Below, in pieces: positions 1-5,949 of a stretch of DNA of 9,433 nt. Below the pieces are notes generated by a model. It was not told where the DNA came from and searched no databases. It saw only the letters and a list, made by a program, of their open reading frames with translations. The stretch comes from JBKPDV01 sp046728075. Its GTDB lineage: Bacteria > Acidobacteriota > Thermoanaerobaculia > UBA5066 > Gp7-AA6. The DNA lies in NCBI GenBank assembly GCA_046728075.1, contig JBKPDV010000029.1, positions 1 to 9,433 of the forward strand, given 5' to 3'. Positions within the stretch are counted from its first letter, which is position 1; the number at the start of each line of letters is the position of its first letter. The position numbers and the translations under genes are program-made.

Positions 1-303
1 CACCCCGGGATGACCGTAGAAGACCACGCAGAGACGGATCCCCGCCCTCAAACGCTCGAGGATCTCCTCGACCATTTCCTCGTAGATCGCAAGTCGATCT
101 TTCCCGTCCCGGTGGCCGCGCTCGTACAGCTTCAGGAGGGACCGCGCATGGGGATTCAGCCGTTTGACCCACTTGCCCGCCGCTGGGTCCACGAGAAGGT
201 GCAGGACCTCATCGGCCTGCTCGATGGCCGCTCGCGCCTCAGGGGTGGTTTGAGATCCGAACTTGATGCCTGTGCCGACGACCGTCAAGGTAGCGAGTCG
301 CAT
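1..303 (-). CDS. Borosin-type peptide alpha-N-methyltransferase (SAM-dependent, tetrapyrrole-methylase fold), 3' end cut by window edge
   Basis: Reading the minus strand from the ATG at 303 gives 101 open residues running off the left edge. They begin MRLATLTVVGTGIKFG, the glycine-rich first strand and loop typical of the tetrapyrrole methylase (PF00590) fold. They continue with LVDP at 38-40, LNPHARSL at 49-56, Tyr60, Arg70 and Tyr74 in DRLAIYEEM, and YGHPG at 96-100. The Arg-x3-Tyr spacing and the YGHPGV motif match the borosin N-methyltransferases (fungal OphMA, bacterial SonM), which methylate backbone amides of a precursor peptide. Ordinary porphyrin-pathway methylases lack the NP..SL..Y and R..(x3)..Y helix region. 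The frame is open upstream to a TGA at 337-339, and ATG 303 gives the family-like N-terminus; the ribosome binding site is weak (GAGAG). It lies 106 bases after the precursor gene 410-571 on the same strand. The family assignment is from memory of motifs; the rest of the protein is not visible. Confidence 0.82.
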   Translation of the reverse strand, partial: MRLATLTVVGTGIKFGSQTTPEARAAIEQADEVLHLLVDPAAGKWVKRLNPHARSLLKLYERGHRDGKDRLAIYEEMVEEILERLRAGIRLCVVFYGHPGV

Positions 304-409
304 CAGATCTCTCGAAGGACTTCGGGTGCCGCCGGATCAGGGTGCGCGTCGTAACGTGCCGAAGTCCGGACACCCATATCCGCACCCATTTCGCGGAAGC
401 CTTCTGGCT

Positions 410-571
410 CTAGCTGCTCCTGCCGATGAGTACGGCGATCAACGGAATGCAAGTGGCACCGCCTTTGACTTTGCCCGCCTTCCTCTTGGCGTCCAGATCC
501 TTGACAACTTTCTTGGATTTGGTCTTCTGCCGCGCAGCGTTCTTTTTCTTGGTATCCGCCCGCTTCGCCAT
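410..571 (-). CDS. Putative split-borosin RiPP precursor peptide, 53 aa
   Basis: This short gene is read on the minus strand from ATG 569-571 to TAG 410-412. The product is 53 residues. Residues 1-38 are a very basic, lysine-rich leader (VVKDLDAKRKAGKVKGG at 22-38). The tail ATCIPLIAVLIGRSS at 39-53 is hydrophobic and rich in Val, Ile and Leu. A basic leader ending in GG followed by a short aliphatic tail is the usual look of a ribosomally made, modified peptide, and aliphatic cores are typical substrates of borosin N-methyltransferases. The start is set by a strong TAAGGAG at 578-584, six bases before ATG. The methyltransferase gene follows on the same strand after 106 bases, and a promoter candidate lies just upstream (598-627). 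Seen directly: the frame, ribosome binding site and composition. Inferred: the precursor role and the GG boundary between leader and core. It could alternatively be an unrelated small basic protein, but its position argues against that. Confidence 0.72.
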   Translation of the reverse strand: MAKRADTKKKNAARQKTKSKKVVKDLDAKRKAGKVKGGATCIPLIAVLIGRSS

Positions 572-577
572 GAGCTG

Positions 578-584
578 CTCCTTA
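578..584 (-). promoter_or_regulatory. Strong ribosome binding site of the precursor peptide gene
   Basis: TAAGGAG on the minus strand ends six bases before the ATG at 571. It is the clearest Shine-Dalgarno sequence in the window and fixes the start of the 53-residue peptide. Confidence 0.7.
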
Positions 585-597
585 TTTTCTTCGCGAG

Positions 598-627
598 ACT
601 CTAAGTGTCACCGGGAGAGTGAGTCAA
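598..627 (-). promoter_or_regulatory. Candidate sigma70-type promoter of the borosin locus
   Basis: On the minus strand TTGACT (622-627, five of six bases of the -35 consensus) is followed after 18 bases by TAGAGT (598-603, four of six of the -10 consensus). Transcription would begin near 590, leaving a leader of about 20 bases that holds the TAAGGAG site. The spacing and position fit, but the -10 is imperfect. Confidence 0.45.
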
Positions 628-695
628 GTTGGCGAAAGGGATGAAGAGACCTGACCCAAGCTCGAGCTTTCGCCGATATCCGAATCGCAGGGCGC

Positions 696-724
696 TTGAC
701 TCGGCGTACGCGATAACGTACGCT
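696..724 (+). promoter_or_regulatory. Promoter and palindromic operator candidate of the yefM-yoeB module
   Basis: TTGACT (696-701) and TACGCT (719-724) are separated by 17 bases and give a possible -35/-10 pair. A perfect inverted repeat, GCGTACG (704-710) and CGTACGC (717-723) with a 6-base centre, covers the spacer and most of the -10. A GTAC-centred palindrome over the promoter is what a YefM/Phd antitoxin would be expected to bind when repressing its own operon. The -10 is followed after six bases by the ATG at 731, with no ribosome binding site, so the transcript may be leaderless. Confidence 0.5.
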
Positions 725-730
725 TCTGCA

Positions 731-973
731 ATGACCACGAAGACAGCCACTCAGGCCCGCGCGGACCTGTATAGGTTGCTCGACCAGGTCGCGAAGACGC
801 ACGAGCCGATTGCGATCACGGGTCGGCGGCACAACGGCGTTTTGATCTCCGAGGAGGACTGGCGGGCGATCCAGGAAACGCTCTACCTCGTCTCGATTCC
901 CGGAATGAGGGAGTCCATCCGGAAGGGCCTGCGGACACCTCTCTCAAGGACGTCCGAGAAGCCCGGTTGGTAG
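731..973 (+). CDS. yefM: Type II antitoxin, Phd/YefM family
   Basis: This 80-residue protein would bind and neutralise the YoeB-type toxin encoded next to it and repress their shared promoter. It shows the family plan: an N-terminal DNA-binding half (TKTATQARADLYRLLDQV, about 3-20), the strand pair EPIAITGRRHNGVLIS (25-40) with the characteristic NGVLIS..DW run, then the helix AIQETLYLVSIPGM (46-59) and the toxin-binding tail ESIRKGLRTPLS...PGW. The frame is open further upstream, but the ATG at 731 gives the normal family length and sits just behind the operator palindrome at 704-723. The toxin start lies inside its last codons (overlap 967-973), as expected for a coupled module. The tail is slightly unusual because the acidic residues common near the end of this family are replaced by SRTSEKPGW. 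Confidence 0.88.
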   Translation: MTTKTATQARADLYRLLDQVAKTHEPIAITGRRHNGVLISEEDWRAIQETLYLVSIPGMRESIRKGLRTPLSRTSEKPGW

Positions 974-1245
974 AAGCCGGCGGCGCCCGGCGCGTCGTCT
1001 TCACGACCCAGGCGCAAAGGGACGCCCGTAAGGTCGCGCGCAGCGGTCTGCGCGAAAAGGCCGAAGAGCTGCTCGAGCTGCTGCGAAGAAACCCGAGGCA
1101 GAGTCCACCGCCTTTCGAGAAGCTGGTCGGAGATCTGGCCGGCGCCTACTCGCGTCGCATCAACATCTATCACCGACTCGTCTATCAGGTGCTCGACGAA
1201 GCACGGACCGTCAAGGTCATCCGAATGTGGACTCATTATGAGTAG
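967..1245 (+). CDS. yoeB: YoeB/Txe-family mRNA-cleaving toxin
   Basis: This 92-residue RelE-superfamily toxin is predicted to cut mRNA in the ribosomal A site when not bound by its antitoxin. The C-terminal half matches E. coli YoeB closely: EKLVGDLAGAYSRRI, YHRLVYQV and WTHYE. By alignment, the catalytic residues Glu46, Arg65, His83 and Tyr84 of E. coli YoeB correspond to Glu51, Arg70, His90 and Tyr91 here, so the enzyme looks intact. The only usable start in this frame is a TTG at 967, seven bases inside yefM. There is no good ribosome binding site, so translation probably depends on coupling to yefM, which keeps toxin output below antitoxin. The true N-terminus could be a few residues shorter, since family homology begins near RRVVFT (8-13). 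Confidence 0.88.
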   Translation: MVEAGGARRVVFTTQAQRDARKVARSGLREKAEELLELLRRNPRQSPPPFEKLVGDLAGAYSRRINIYHRLVYQVLDEARTVKVIRMWTHYE

Positions 1246-1368
1246 AAGCGGGTTCGAGACCCCCTAAGACGCGCGGCATTGTGCGCTACTCTACGCGGCG
1301 CTTTTAGTGGCGGCCAAGGCCATGTCCAGGTGGCGCCAGGCTGCCTAGCCCTTCCCGGAAGGAGCTTC

Positions 1369-2061
1369 GTGTATTTCCGCCACTCGAGCGAGATTTGGAA
1401 GGATTATCCCGAGCTCGTCGCGGGTGTGGTCGCGGCCGAGCAGATCACGAACGATCTCCCCCTCGACGATCGGATGGCCAAGTTCCTCGCGGCGGCGAGA
1501 TCTCGGCTGGCAACGGGCTCCGAAGGAGAGCTGCCGGAAGTGCAAGCTTGGCGGCGTGCATTTTCCAGGATGGGCCTCAAGCCAACGCAGTATCGATCCG
1601 CCTCGGAGTCGCTCCTACGGCGCTTCCGGAAGGAGGGCGCGTTGCCGCGACTTCATCCGGTAATCGACCTCTGTAATTCGATCTCGCTCGCCTTCGCCAT
1701 TCCGGTAGCCGTGTTCGATGTCTCCAAAATCTCGGAATTCATCGAGGTCCGATACGCGGTCGGTTCCGAGGTTTATCTGGCGTTCTCCGGCGAAATCGAA
1801 AATCCCGGACCCCGGGAGGTGATTTTCGCGGATCGCGCGGGAAGAGCGCACGCGCGGCGATGGACGAACCGACAAAGCGGCTGTTCGGCCGTTCGTGAGG
1901 AGACCACCGCGGTCTTGATCGTCGCAGAGGCCATGCATCCGGCGGCGTACGCAGACGTTCAGAAACTGGTTGCCACGATTGCCCACGAGCTGAAGAGCAT
2001 TGGGTCCGCCGTTTCAAAAACCGCGATCCTCAACAGGGATTCCCCGCGATTCGATTTTTAG
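1369..2061 (+). CDS. Stand-alone B3/B4 (tRNA synthetase-like) domain protein
   Basis: The 230-residue product resembles free-standing proteins with the B3/B4 domain of phenylalanyl-tRNA synthetase beta subunit. In that enzyme the domain carries the editing site; the free-standing versions have no firmly established role that I can cite. Family-like runs are YFRHSSEIWKDYPEL at the start, AWRRAFSRMGLKPTQYRSA, LPRLHPVIDLCNSISLAFAIPV and the C-terminal HARRWTNRQSG followed by TTAVLIVAEAM. I chose GTG 1369 because GGAAGGAG (1357-1364) lies four bases upstream and homology begins immediately after it; a TTG at 1279 would add 30 residues with no family character. It is separated from yoeB by 123 bases and is probably transcribed on its own. 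The protein is soluble, with no signal peptide. It may act in tRNA or amino-acid quality control, which is inference from the domain. Confidence 0.78.
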   Translation: MYFRHSSEIWKDYPELVAGVVAAEQITNDLPLDDRMAKFLAAARSRLATGSEGELPEVQAWRRAFSRMGLKPTQYRSASESLLRRFRKEGALPRLHPVIDLCNSISLAFAIPVAVFDVSKISEFIEVRYAVGSEVYLAFSGEIENPGPREVIFADRAGRAHARRWTNRQSGCSAVREETTAVLIVAEAMHPAAYADVQKLVATIAHELKSIGSAVSKTAILNRDSPRFDF

Positions 2062-2148
2062 TTGTGGCCTTGATTTTCCGCTTTTCAGAATCGATCGAAC
2101 GTGGTGTGGCGTAGGCCGATTCTTCGCCGGCAAGCGAGGGCGTCTGCG

Positions 2149-2472
2149 TCAATCCCGCGGGCGGCCACCTGCCTGACGCAAGGCAGAAGAGATACCGAAA
2201 TAGCCGAGTAGAAAGCCGGCGAGCACGAACACCGCGCCAAAGACGAGGGGCAGATACGTCTTCTTGTCGGCTGCAATGGTCTGGCGCGAGACGAGCACGA
2301 TGAGAAGTGCGCCCACTCCCATGAAGAGCAAGCCCATGAAGGCCGGTAGGAGGGCGGGGGCGTATTTCTTCAGCATGTTCAGGCCGTCGCCGGCCGGGCC
2401 CGGATCCGTGAACTCGGCCCAGAGCCGGGAGAGCGCCCCGCCCGCGGAGGTCTTGACTTTCTTTTCCTTCAC
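2149..2472 (-). CDS. Small two-helix membrane protein coupled to the DUF2207 gene
   Basis: I do not recognise this 107-residue protein. It starts at GTG 2472, where GTGA overlaps the TGA stop of the upstream DUF2207 gene by four bases, so the two are almost certainly translated together. The N-terminus is short and basic (KEKKVK), followed by a soluble stretch, then two strong hydrophobic segments: about residues 39-61 (LLPAFMGLLFMGVGALLIVL region) and 73-96 (LPLVFGAVFVLAGFLLGYF). Between them is a short charged loop (SRQTIAADKK). The likely topology is a helical hairpin with both ends on the same side of the membrane. The coupling suggests that it forms a complex with, or assists, the DUF2207 protein; that is inference. 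Confidence 0.7.
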   Translation of the reverse strand: MKEKKVKTSAGGALSRLWAEFTDPGPAGDGLNMLKKYAPALLPAFMGLLFMGVGALLIVLVSRQTIAADKKTYLPLVFGAVFVLAGFLLGYFGISSALRQAGGRPRD

Positions 2473-4379
2473 CAGCCGCCGCCTCCCCCGCCGCCCGAGC
2501 TGCCACCGCCTCCTCCACCACCTCCGCCGCCGTCTCCGGAGCCGGGCGTTGCCACTCCCGCCGCGAGCGTGCCAGCCGCAACCGCCCATGCGCCGGAAGA
2601 ACCGCCGCCTCCGAAGGATCCGCCTCCGCCGGTAAAGCCGCCGGCATCGCCGGAAACCGATCCGCTTCCCGACGACGAGGAGCCGGACACGCTGCTCGCC
2701 GCAGCCGCCGCGCTCGCCTCCCCGCCAAAGGAACGAAACCAGCGGTCCACGGTCGGGCCCAGGCCGAAGGCGACGACCCAGGGAAACCAGGAATCCTTCA
2801 TCCGCGGCCTGGGTTGCGCCAGCTCCCGCTGGAAGAACCGGCGCGCCGCGAGGAGATCTTTGCGCCGCGCGATTTTCTTCGGGCCCTCGCGGGTCTTCGC
2901 GACGTTGAAGAGGTTGTTGAGCATGGCGAGCTGCAGCAGGAGCAGGCCGACGAGGACCGGCAGAGGCGAAATTCCTCCGAAGGCCACGGATTGCCAGGAT
3001 CCCCGCAGAAAGAGCAGCGGCACGAAGCCAAACGAGAGTGCCCAGGGCGCAAGTTTCTCGATTCGCCGCTGGTAGAACGACGCGCCCACGAGGCCCAGGG
3101 CCCACCAGATGCCGCTGGAGATCGCCAGGCCCAGCACGCTGCCCCAGCCGGTCTCCCCGCGCGCGGCTTCGAGCGCGAGCAGCGCGGTGCCGCCGGCAAA
3201 GAGCAGGAACGTCGGCCAGCGGACCGGGCGGCCGGAGCGGTCCTGGAAATCCGGATGGGCCGAGAGCTTCTGCAGAAGGTCCGGCCGAATCGTCGCGGAG
3301 GGGTCAAAGCCCCTTCCCGTGTAGTGCGACTTGACCTCCGAGGTCGATGTCTCGGTGCGCTTGTCGAAGAAGAGCCCTTCGAGCAGCTTCTTCTCGTAGC
3401 CCGTAAAGGAGTCGAGCGGCGCCTTCAGGCGCATCGTCAACTCAGTTGCCGAGGCGGTCGTCTCGAGCTTGTTCTCGGCCGTCAGCCGCGCCAGAACCGC
3501 CGTCACCTCGGGAGCCCCGACTTTGTCGTCCCAGAGTGCGCCGGCTTCTTCGGGCGCAAGCGAAAAGAGCTTCTTCTGGAGCCATGCCTCGTCGATCGAG
3601 TCCGGCGGCACGCTCGAGCCGAACCGGCCGAGCGAAGACTCGCGCGAGAAGAAGAGGAAGGCCATGAAGACGAAGGCCGCCAGGAGAACGCCGAAGAGGG
3701 CCAGCCGCGTGGACCGCGATGTCCCAATCCGCACGCCGGAAGGTGACCCGCCGGCGGACCGCGACAGCTCCGCATGCACGACGAAGTCGGTTCCCGGAGG
3801 CAGCGGACCGGTACTCCGATGGCGGGCGAAGCCGGGCGGAGTCGTCCAGGCAGGGTCGAGATCCAGGTCGACGGAAAGTCTCTCGATCGTCTGCCTTGCA
3901 TCGGGAAGTCCGAAGTTGTGATCGAGAACATAGGTCTCGCCCTGCTTCAAGAGCACGCCGGAGAGCGTGTAGGAGATCTCGTAGCCGATCTCGGTGTTCT
4001 CAAAGGGCGGATCCGAGGGAAGGCGGCTGCGCCAGCGAAGCGTGGTCGGACCCGTGAACGCATAGCGGTCCACATCATCGAGGCTGCCCGATTTGAGATC
4101 GCTGGCCGCGCCGGTTTTCGGGTCGAGGCGCCGGATGCCCTCGACGGACAGCCGCTGCCCGGGAAAGAGGCGAAAGGAGCGCTCGCCGCCGTTCCAGTCA
4201 CCCGTGAAGACCATGGCGTGGCGCTCGACGACGTGGAGCTTGCCGTCGGCGTCCAGGCGCGCCTTCACATCCAGGGCTCGCCAGTGGAGTGACTTCTGCG
4301 CCAGCGCGGCGCCCGCGCCGAAGACCATGGCGAGGAGTGCCGCGAGGGAGGCGCGCCGGGCAAATCGCAGGTGATCCAT
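2469..4379 (-). CDS. DUF2207 domain membrane protein with glycine-rich C-terminus
   Basis: This 636-residue protein has the layout of the DUF2207 (YciQ-like) family, whose biochemical role is not established. Residues 1-28 form a signal peptide ending in ALAQ. About 30-210 is the extracytoplasmic DUF2207 domain, with family-like stretches such as VVERHAMVFTGDWNGGERSF (50-69), FENTEIGYEISYTL (126-139) and ETYVLDHNFGL (148-158). A transmembrane helix follows at 226-245, then a cytoplasmic segment (about 246-388), and more helices near 389-405, 411-433, 446-460 and 467-486. Residues 579-636 are extremely glycine-rich and end in a terminal Trp; glycine-rich tails of the GGGGSS type are a hallmark of this family. 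The start is ATG 4379 with only a weak GAGAG ribosome site. The downstream gene overlaps its stop codon. Confidence 0.85.
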   Translation of the reverse strand: MDHLRFARRASLAALLAMVFGAGAALAQKSLHWRALDVKARLDADGKLHVVERHAMVFTGDWNGGERSFRLFPGQRLSVEGIRRLDPKTGAASDLKSGSLDDVDRYAFTGPTTLRWRSRLPSDPPFENTEIGYEISYTLSGVLLKQGETYVLDHNFGLPDARQTIERLSVDLDLDPAWTTPPGFARHRSTGPLPPGTDFVVHAELSRSAGGSPSGVRIGTSRSTRLALFGVLLAAFVFMAFLFFSRESSLGRFGSSVPPDSIDEAWLQKKLFSLAPEEAGALWDDKVGAPEVTAVLARLTAENKLETTASATELTMRLKAPLDSFTGYEKKLLEGLFFDKRTETSTSEVKSHYTGRGFDPSATIRPDLLQKLSAHPDFQDRSGRPVRWPTFLLFAGGTALLALEAARGETGWGSVLGLAISSGIWWALGLVGASFYQRRIEKLAPWALSFGFVPLLFLRGSWQSVAFGGISPLPVLVGLLLLQLAMLNNLFNVAKTREGPKKIARRKDLLAARRFFQRELAQPRPRMKDSWFPWVVAFGLGPTVDRWFRSFGGEASAAAAASSVSGSSSSGSGSVSGDAGGFTGGGGSFGGGGSSGAWAVAAGTLAAGVATPGSGDGGGGGGGGGGSSGGGGGGGW

Positions 4380-4697
4380 CTGTCAGTCTCTCGAAATGGG
4401 GTTATGTTTTGGGGTCCTGGAAATGTCCTGCCGTGTCCGCTTCGAGGTATTAGGCCACAGACGGCACGGCTGGCAAAGTGACAGACGGGGTGAGCAGTCG
4501 AGGGCCCTGCGAGCGATCGCGCCGCCCCGCGCTTTCAAACGCCTCGTTCCGGTGTCAGCGAAGGTCTCCCTCTGAGACGGGATACCTACAAGGGCAGAGT
4601 CGAGGGGCGACACATCGCAGGCGTCCCGCTGGCCTGGGCATCGGCCTTCGACGCGAGCTCGTCCGCGAGATGGGGCGTGCGAGAATAGCCTCACAGA
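4380..4697. other. Divergent intergenic region, no gene recognised
   Basis: This 318-base stretch separates the divergently transcribed DUF2207 gene and the membrane protein at 4698, so it should hold both promoters. I could not pick a convincing -35/-10 pair for either. Open frames crossing it give arginine-, serine- and cysteine-rich products without protein-like character and are treated as spurious. Confidence 0.5.
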
Positions 4698-5429
4698 ATG
4701 TCATCGGTCGCAACGGGTCTGGAAAACTCCGGGCCCTCTGCCCGCCTGGAGAGCACTTCGTGGCTGCGCGCCGGCGCCAGCGCGCTGATGCCCGCGGCCG
4801 CGGCTGTCGGCTACGGCCTGGCCGCGCTGCATCCCGAGCGCGTCTCGGAGCAGGCGGGGCTGGCGCTCGCGGCCTACTTCCTATCCCAGCTCCCCCTGAC
4901 TCTCCTCTCCGGCGCCTTCTCCGCCGCGATGTACCTGCCGGGGCCCGCGGCTCGGCGTGTCCTCGTCTATCTTGCGGTGGTCGGCATGGCCGTGGGTGTG
5001 GGTTGGGCAGCGATGAAGAGCACGGCCTCGGTTTTCGCGCCGGCGGTGGGCGGCGCCGTGGCGACCCAGACGTTCTCTTTACTTTTCCTCGGAAAAGACG
5101 CCGCGAGGGCCCGCCGCCGCGTGAGTGCCGTCGCCGCGGACGGCGTGAATCTGATCATCCTGGCGTGCTGGGCCATCGCCGCCGCGCTCGTTCTTGGCGT
5201 CGTCGCCCGGAAATACGCCGCCGGCGCGCTCGCGGCCCTGGGCATCGATCTTCGGTTGAGCGACATCGCCTGGGTGATCGCTGTGTACTTCGCGCTGCGC
5301 GCCGTCAGCGCCGGCTACGTCCACACTGCCGCGTTCGCGCGCCGCGAGAAGGGCCTCTTCGACCGCCCCTGGATCAACTGGCTCGTCCGGAACCTCGGCC
5401 GGTCTGCAAGGCGCCAGGGGAGCGACTGA
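4698..5429 (+). CDS. Polytopic integral membrane protein of unknown function
   Basis: I do not recognise a family for this 243-residue protein. It has about six hydrophobic segments: roughly 27-44, 53-77, 87-107, 113-131, 149-169 and 188-207. The N-terminus is short and hydrophilic, and the C-terminal tail is basic (RREKGLFDRPWINWLVRN and RSARRQ). A basic cluster DAARARRRVS (135-144) between the fourth and fifth segments is probably cytoplasmic. Alanine and glycine dominate the helices. The ATG at 4698 begins just before the first helix; upstream there is only a weak GAGA-type ribosome site. It stands alone, divergent from the DUF2207 gene and convergent with hicA 21 bases downstream. Its general shape fits a small membrane protein, possibly involved in the envelope or lipids, but nothing visible supports a specific role. 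Confidence 0.75.
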   Translation: MSSVATGLENSGPSARLESTSWLRAGASALMPAAAAVGYGLAALHPERVSEQAGLALAAYFLSQLPLTLLSGAFSAAMYLPGPAARRVLVYLAVVGMAVGVGWAAMKSTASVFAPAVGGAVATQTFSLLFLGKDAARARRRVSAVAADGVNLIILACWAIAAALVLGVVARKYAAGALAALGIDLRLSDIAWVIAVYFALRAVSAGYVHTAAFARREKGLFDRPWINWLVRNLGRSARRQGSD

Positions 5430-5450
5430 GCTCGCCGCTCTAGGCGAGGG

Positions 5451-5666
5451 CTACTTCAGAGCTTGGAACTCATCGAGCGTCACTCCAAGCTGTCGAAGAA
5501 TCTTGAAGAACAGCGGCGGTCCGATTTCTCGGCCGCCATGGATTGGGATCGTTACGGCTCGTCCATCTGGATGGTTCCACCGCTCGTGACTTCCGGTGGT
5601 TCGAGTCTTGTGGAATCCGAGGCGAGCGGCCGCAGCCTGAAACTTGCGCGCGGTAGCGCTAGGCAT
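5451..5666 (-). CDS. hicA: HicA family mRNA interferase toxin
   Basis: This 71-residue protein has the double-stranded-RNA-binding-like HicA fold, whose members cleave mRNA without needing ribosomes. The defining TTGSHERWNHPDGR (23-36) contains the catalytic histidine, His27. It is followed by the strand VTIPIHGGREIGPP (38-51) and the helix LFFKILRQLGVTLDEF (52-67), all in the family order and with normal length. Its ATG at 5666 lies eight bases inside the end of hicB, so translation is coupled and the antitoxin is made first. The order antitoxin-then-toxin is the reverse of E. coli hicAB but common elsewhere. All key elements are present, so the toxin looks functional. Confidence 0.92.
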   Translation of the reverse strand: MPSATARKFQAAAARLGFHKTRTTGSHERWNHPDGRAVTIPIHGGREIGPPLFFKILRQLGVTLDEFQALK

Positions 5667-5889
5667 GCACGAGAAGCTCGGTTCGGTCTTCCGGCAGCGG
5701 TTTCCCGCTTTCCGCGTACTCTTCCTTGATCATGCGGAAGACTTTCTCCAGCTCCTGCAGCGCTTCCTCCCGGGTCTCCATCAACGCGTAGCATCCCCCG
5801 ATGGCTGGAATCTCCGCGACCCATTCACCGGACTCCTGCGTGTAAAGGACGATCTTGTAGTTTTCCAAACCGGGTTCGCGCACATCCAT
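5659..5889 (-). CDS. hicB: HicB family antitoxin, short form
   Basis: This 76-residue protein is the partner that blocks HicA. It consists of the RNase-H-like HicB domain only: strands YKIVLYTQESGEWVAEIPAI (11-30) and GCYALMETREEALQELEKV (32-50), then the helix and the tail SGKPLPED (61-68). The ribbon-helix-helix or HTH domain that many HicB proteins carry at the C-terminus is absent, as in other minimal HicB antitoxins, so it is unclear how the operon is repressed. ATG 5889 gives the family start; AGAGAG eight bases upstream is a possible ribosome site. It overlaps hicA by eight bases. No frameshift is visible, so the short length seems natural rather than decayed. Confidence 0.9.
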   Translation of the reverse strand: MDVREPGLENYKIVLYTQESGEWVAEIPAIGGCYALMETREEALQELEKVFRMIKEEYAESGKPLPEDRTELLVHA

Positions 5890-5914
5890 ATTCTAAACTC
5901 TCTTTTCGAGTGGC

Positions 5915-5937
5915 CGGTCCCAAGAACGCATGGACCG
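5915..5937. repeat. Short inverted repeat upstream of hicBA
   Basis: CGGTCC (5915-5920) and GGACCG (5932-5937) form a perfect 6-base inverted repeat with an 11-base spacer, 26 bases upstream of the hicB start. Its position suits an operator, but this HicB lacks an obvious DNA-binding domain, so the role is open. Confidence 0.3.
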
Positions 5938-5949
5938 ATGACTGGGGGT

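Noticed and set aside
10..644. Plus-strand open frames across the left edge (114, 113 and 72 codons)
   Set aside because: They lie opposite the methyltransferase and precursor genes, which have clear family motifs and a strong ribosome site on the minus strand; the plus frames show no protein-like features.
1250..1263. tRNA T-arm-like sequence GGGTTCGAGACCCC after yoeB
   Set aside because: No anticodon arm, acceptor stem or CCA-side structure can be placed around it; the upstream bases code for the toxin C-terminus. Probably chance.
1279..1368. Upstream TTG extension of the B3/B4 protein
   Set aside because: It would add 30 residues without family character, whereas GTG 1369 has a close GGAAGGAG site and begins at the homology start.
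2470..2665. Repetitive GC-rich stretch suggesting a repeat array
   Set aside because: It is the glycine codon run (GGN) of the DUF2207 C-terminus, not an array of separate repeats or a CRISPR.
2814..3746. 310-codon plus-strand frame inside the DUF2207 gene
   Set aside because: It is a highly charged antisense shadow; the minus-strand frame has signal peptide, membrane helices and family motifs.
4383..4694. 103-codon minus-strand frame in the divergent intergenic region
   Set aside because: Composition (many Arg, Ser, Cys, Pro) is typical of a spurious frame in GC-rich DNA; no ribosome site and no recognisable motif.
4478..5443. 321-codon plus-strand frame overlapping the membrane protein
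   Set aside because: Its product is arginine-rich and low-complexity, while the overlapping frame from 4698 encodes regular hydrophobic helices.
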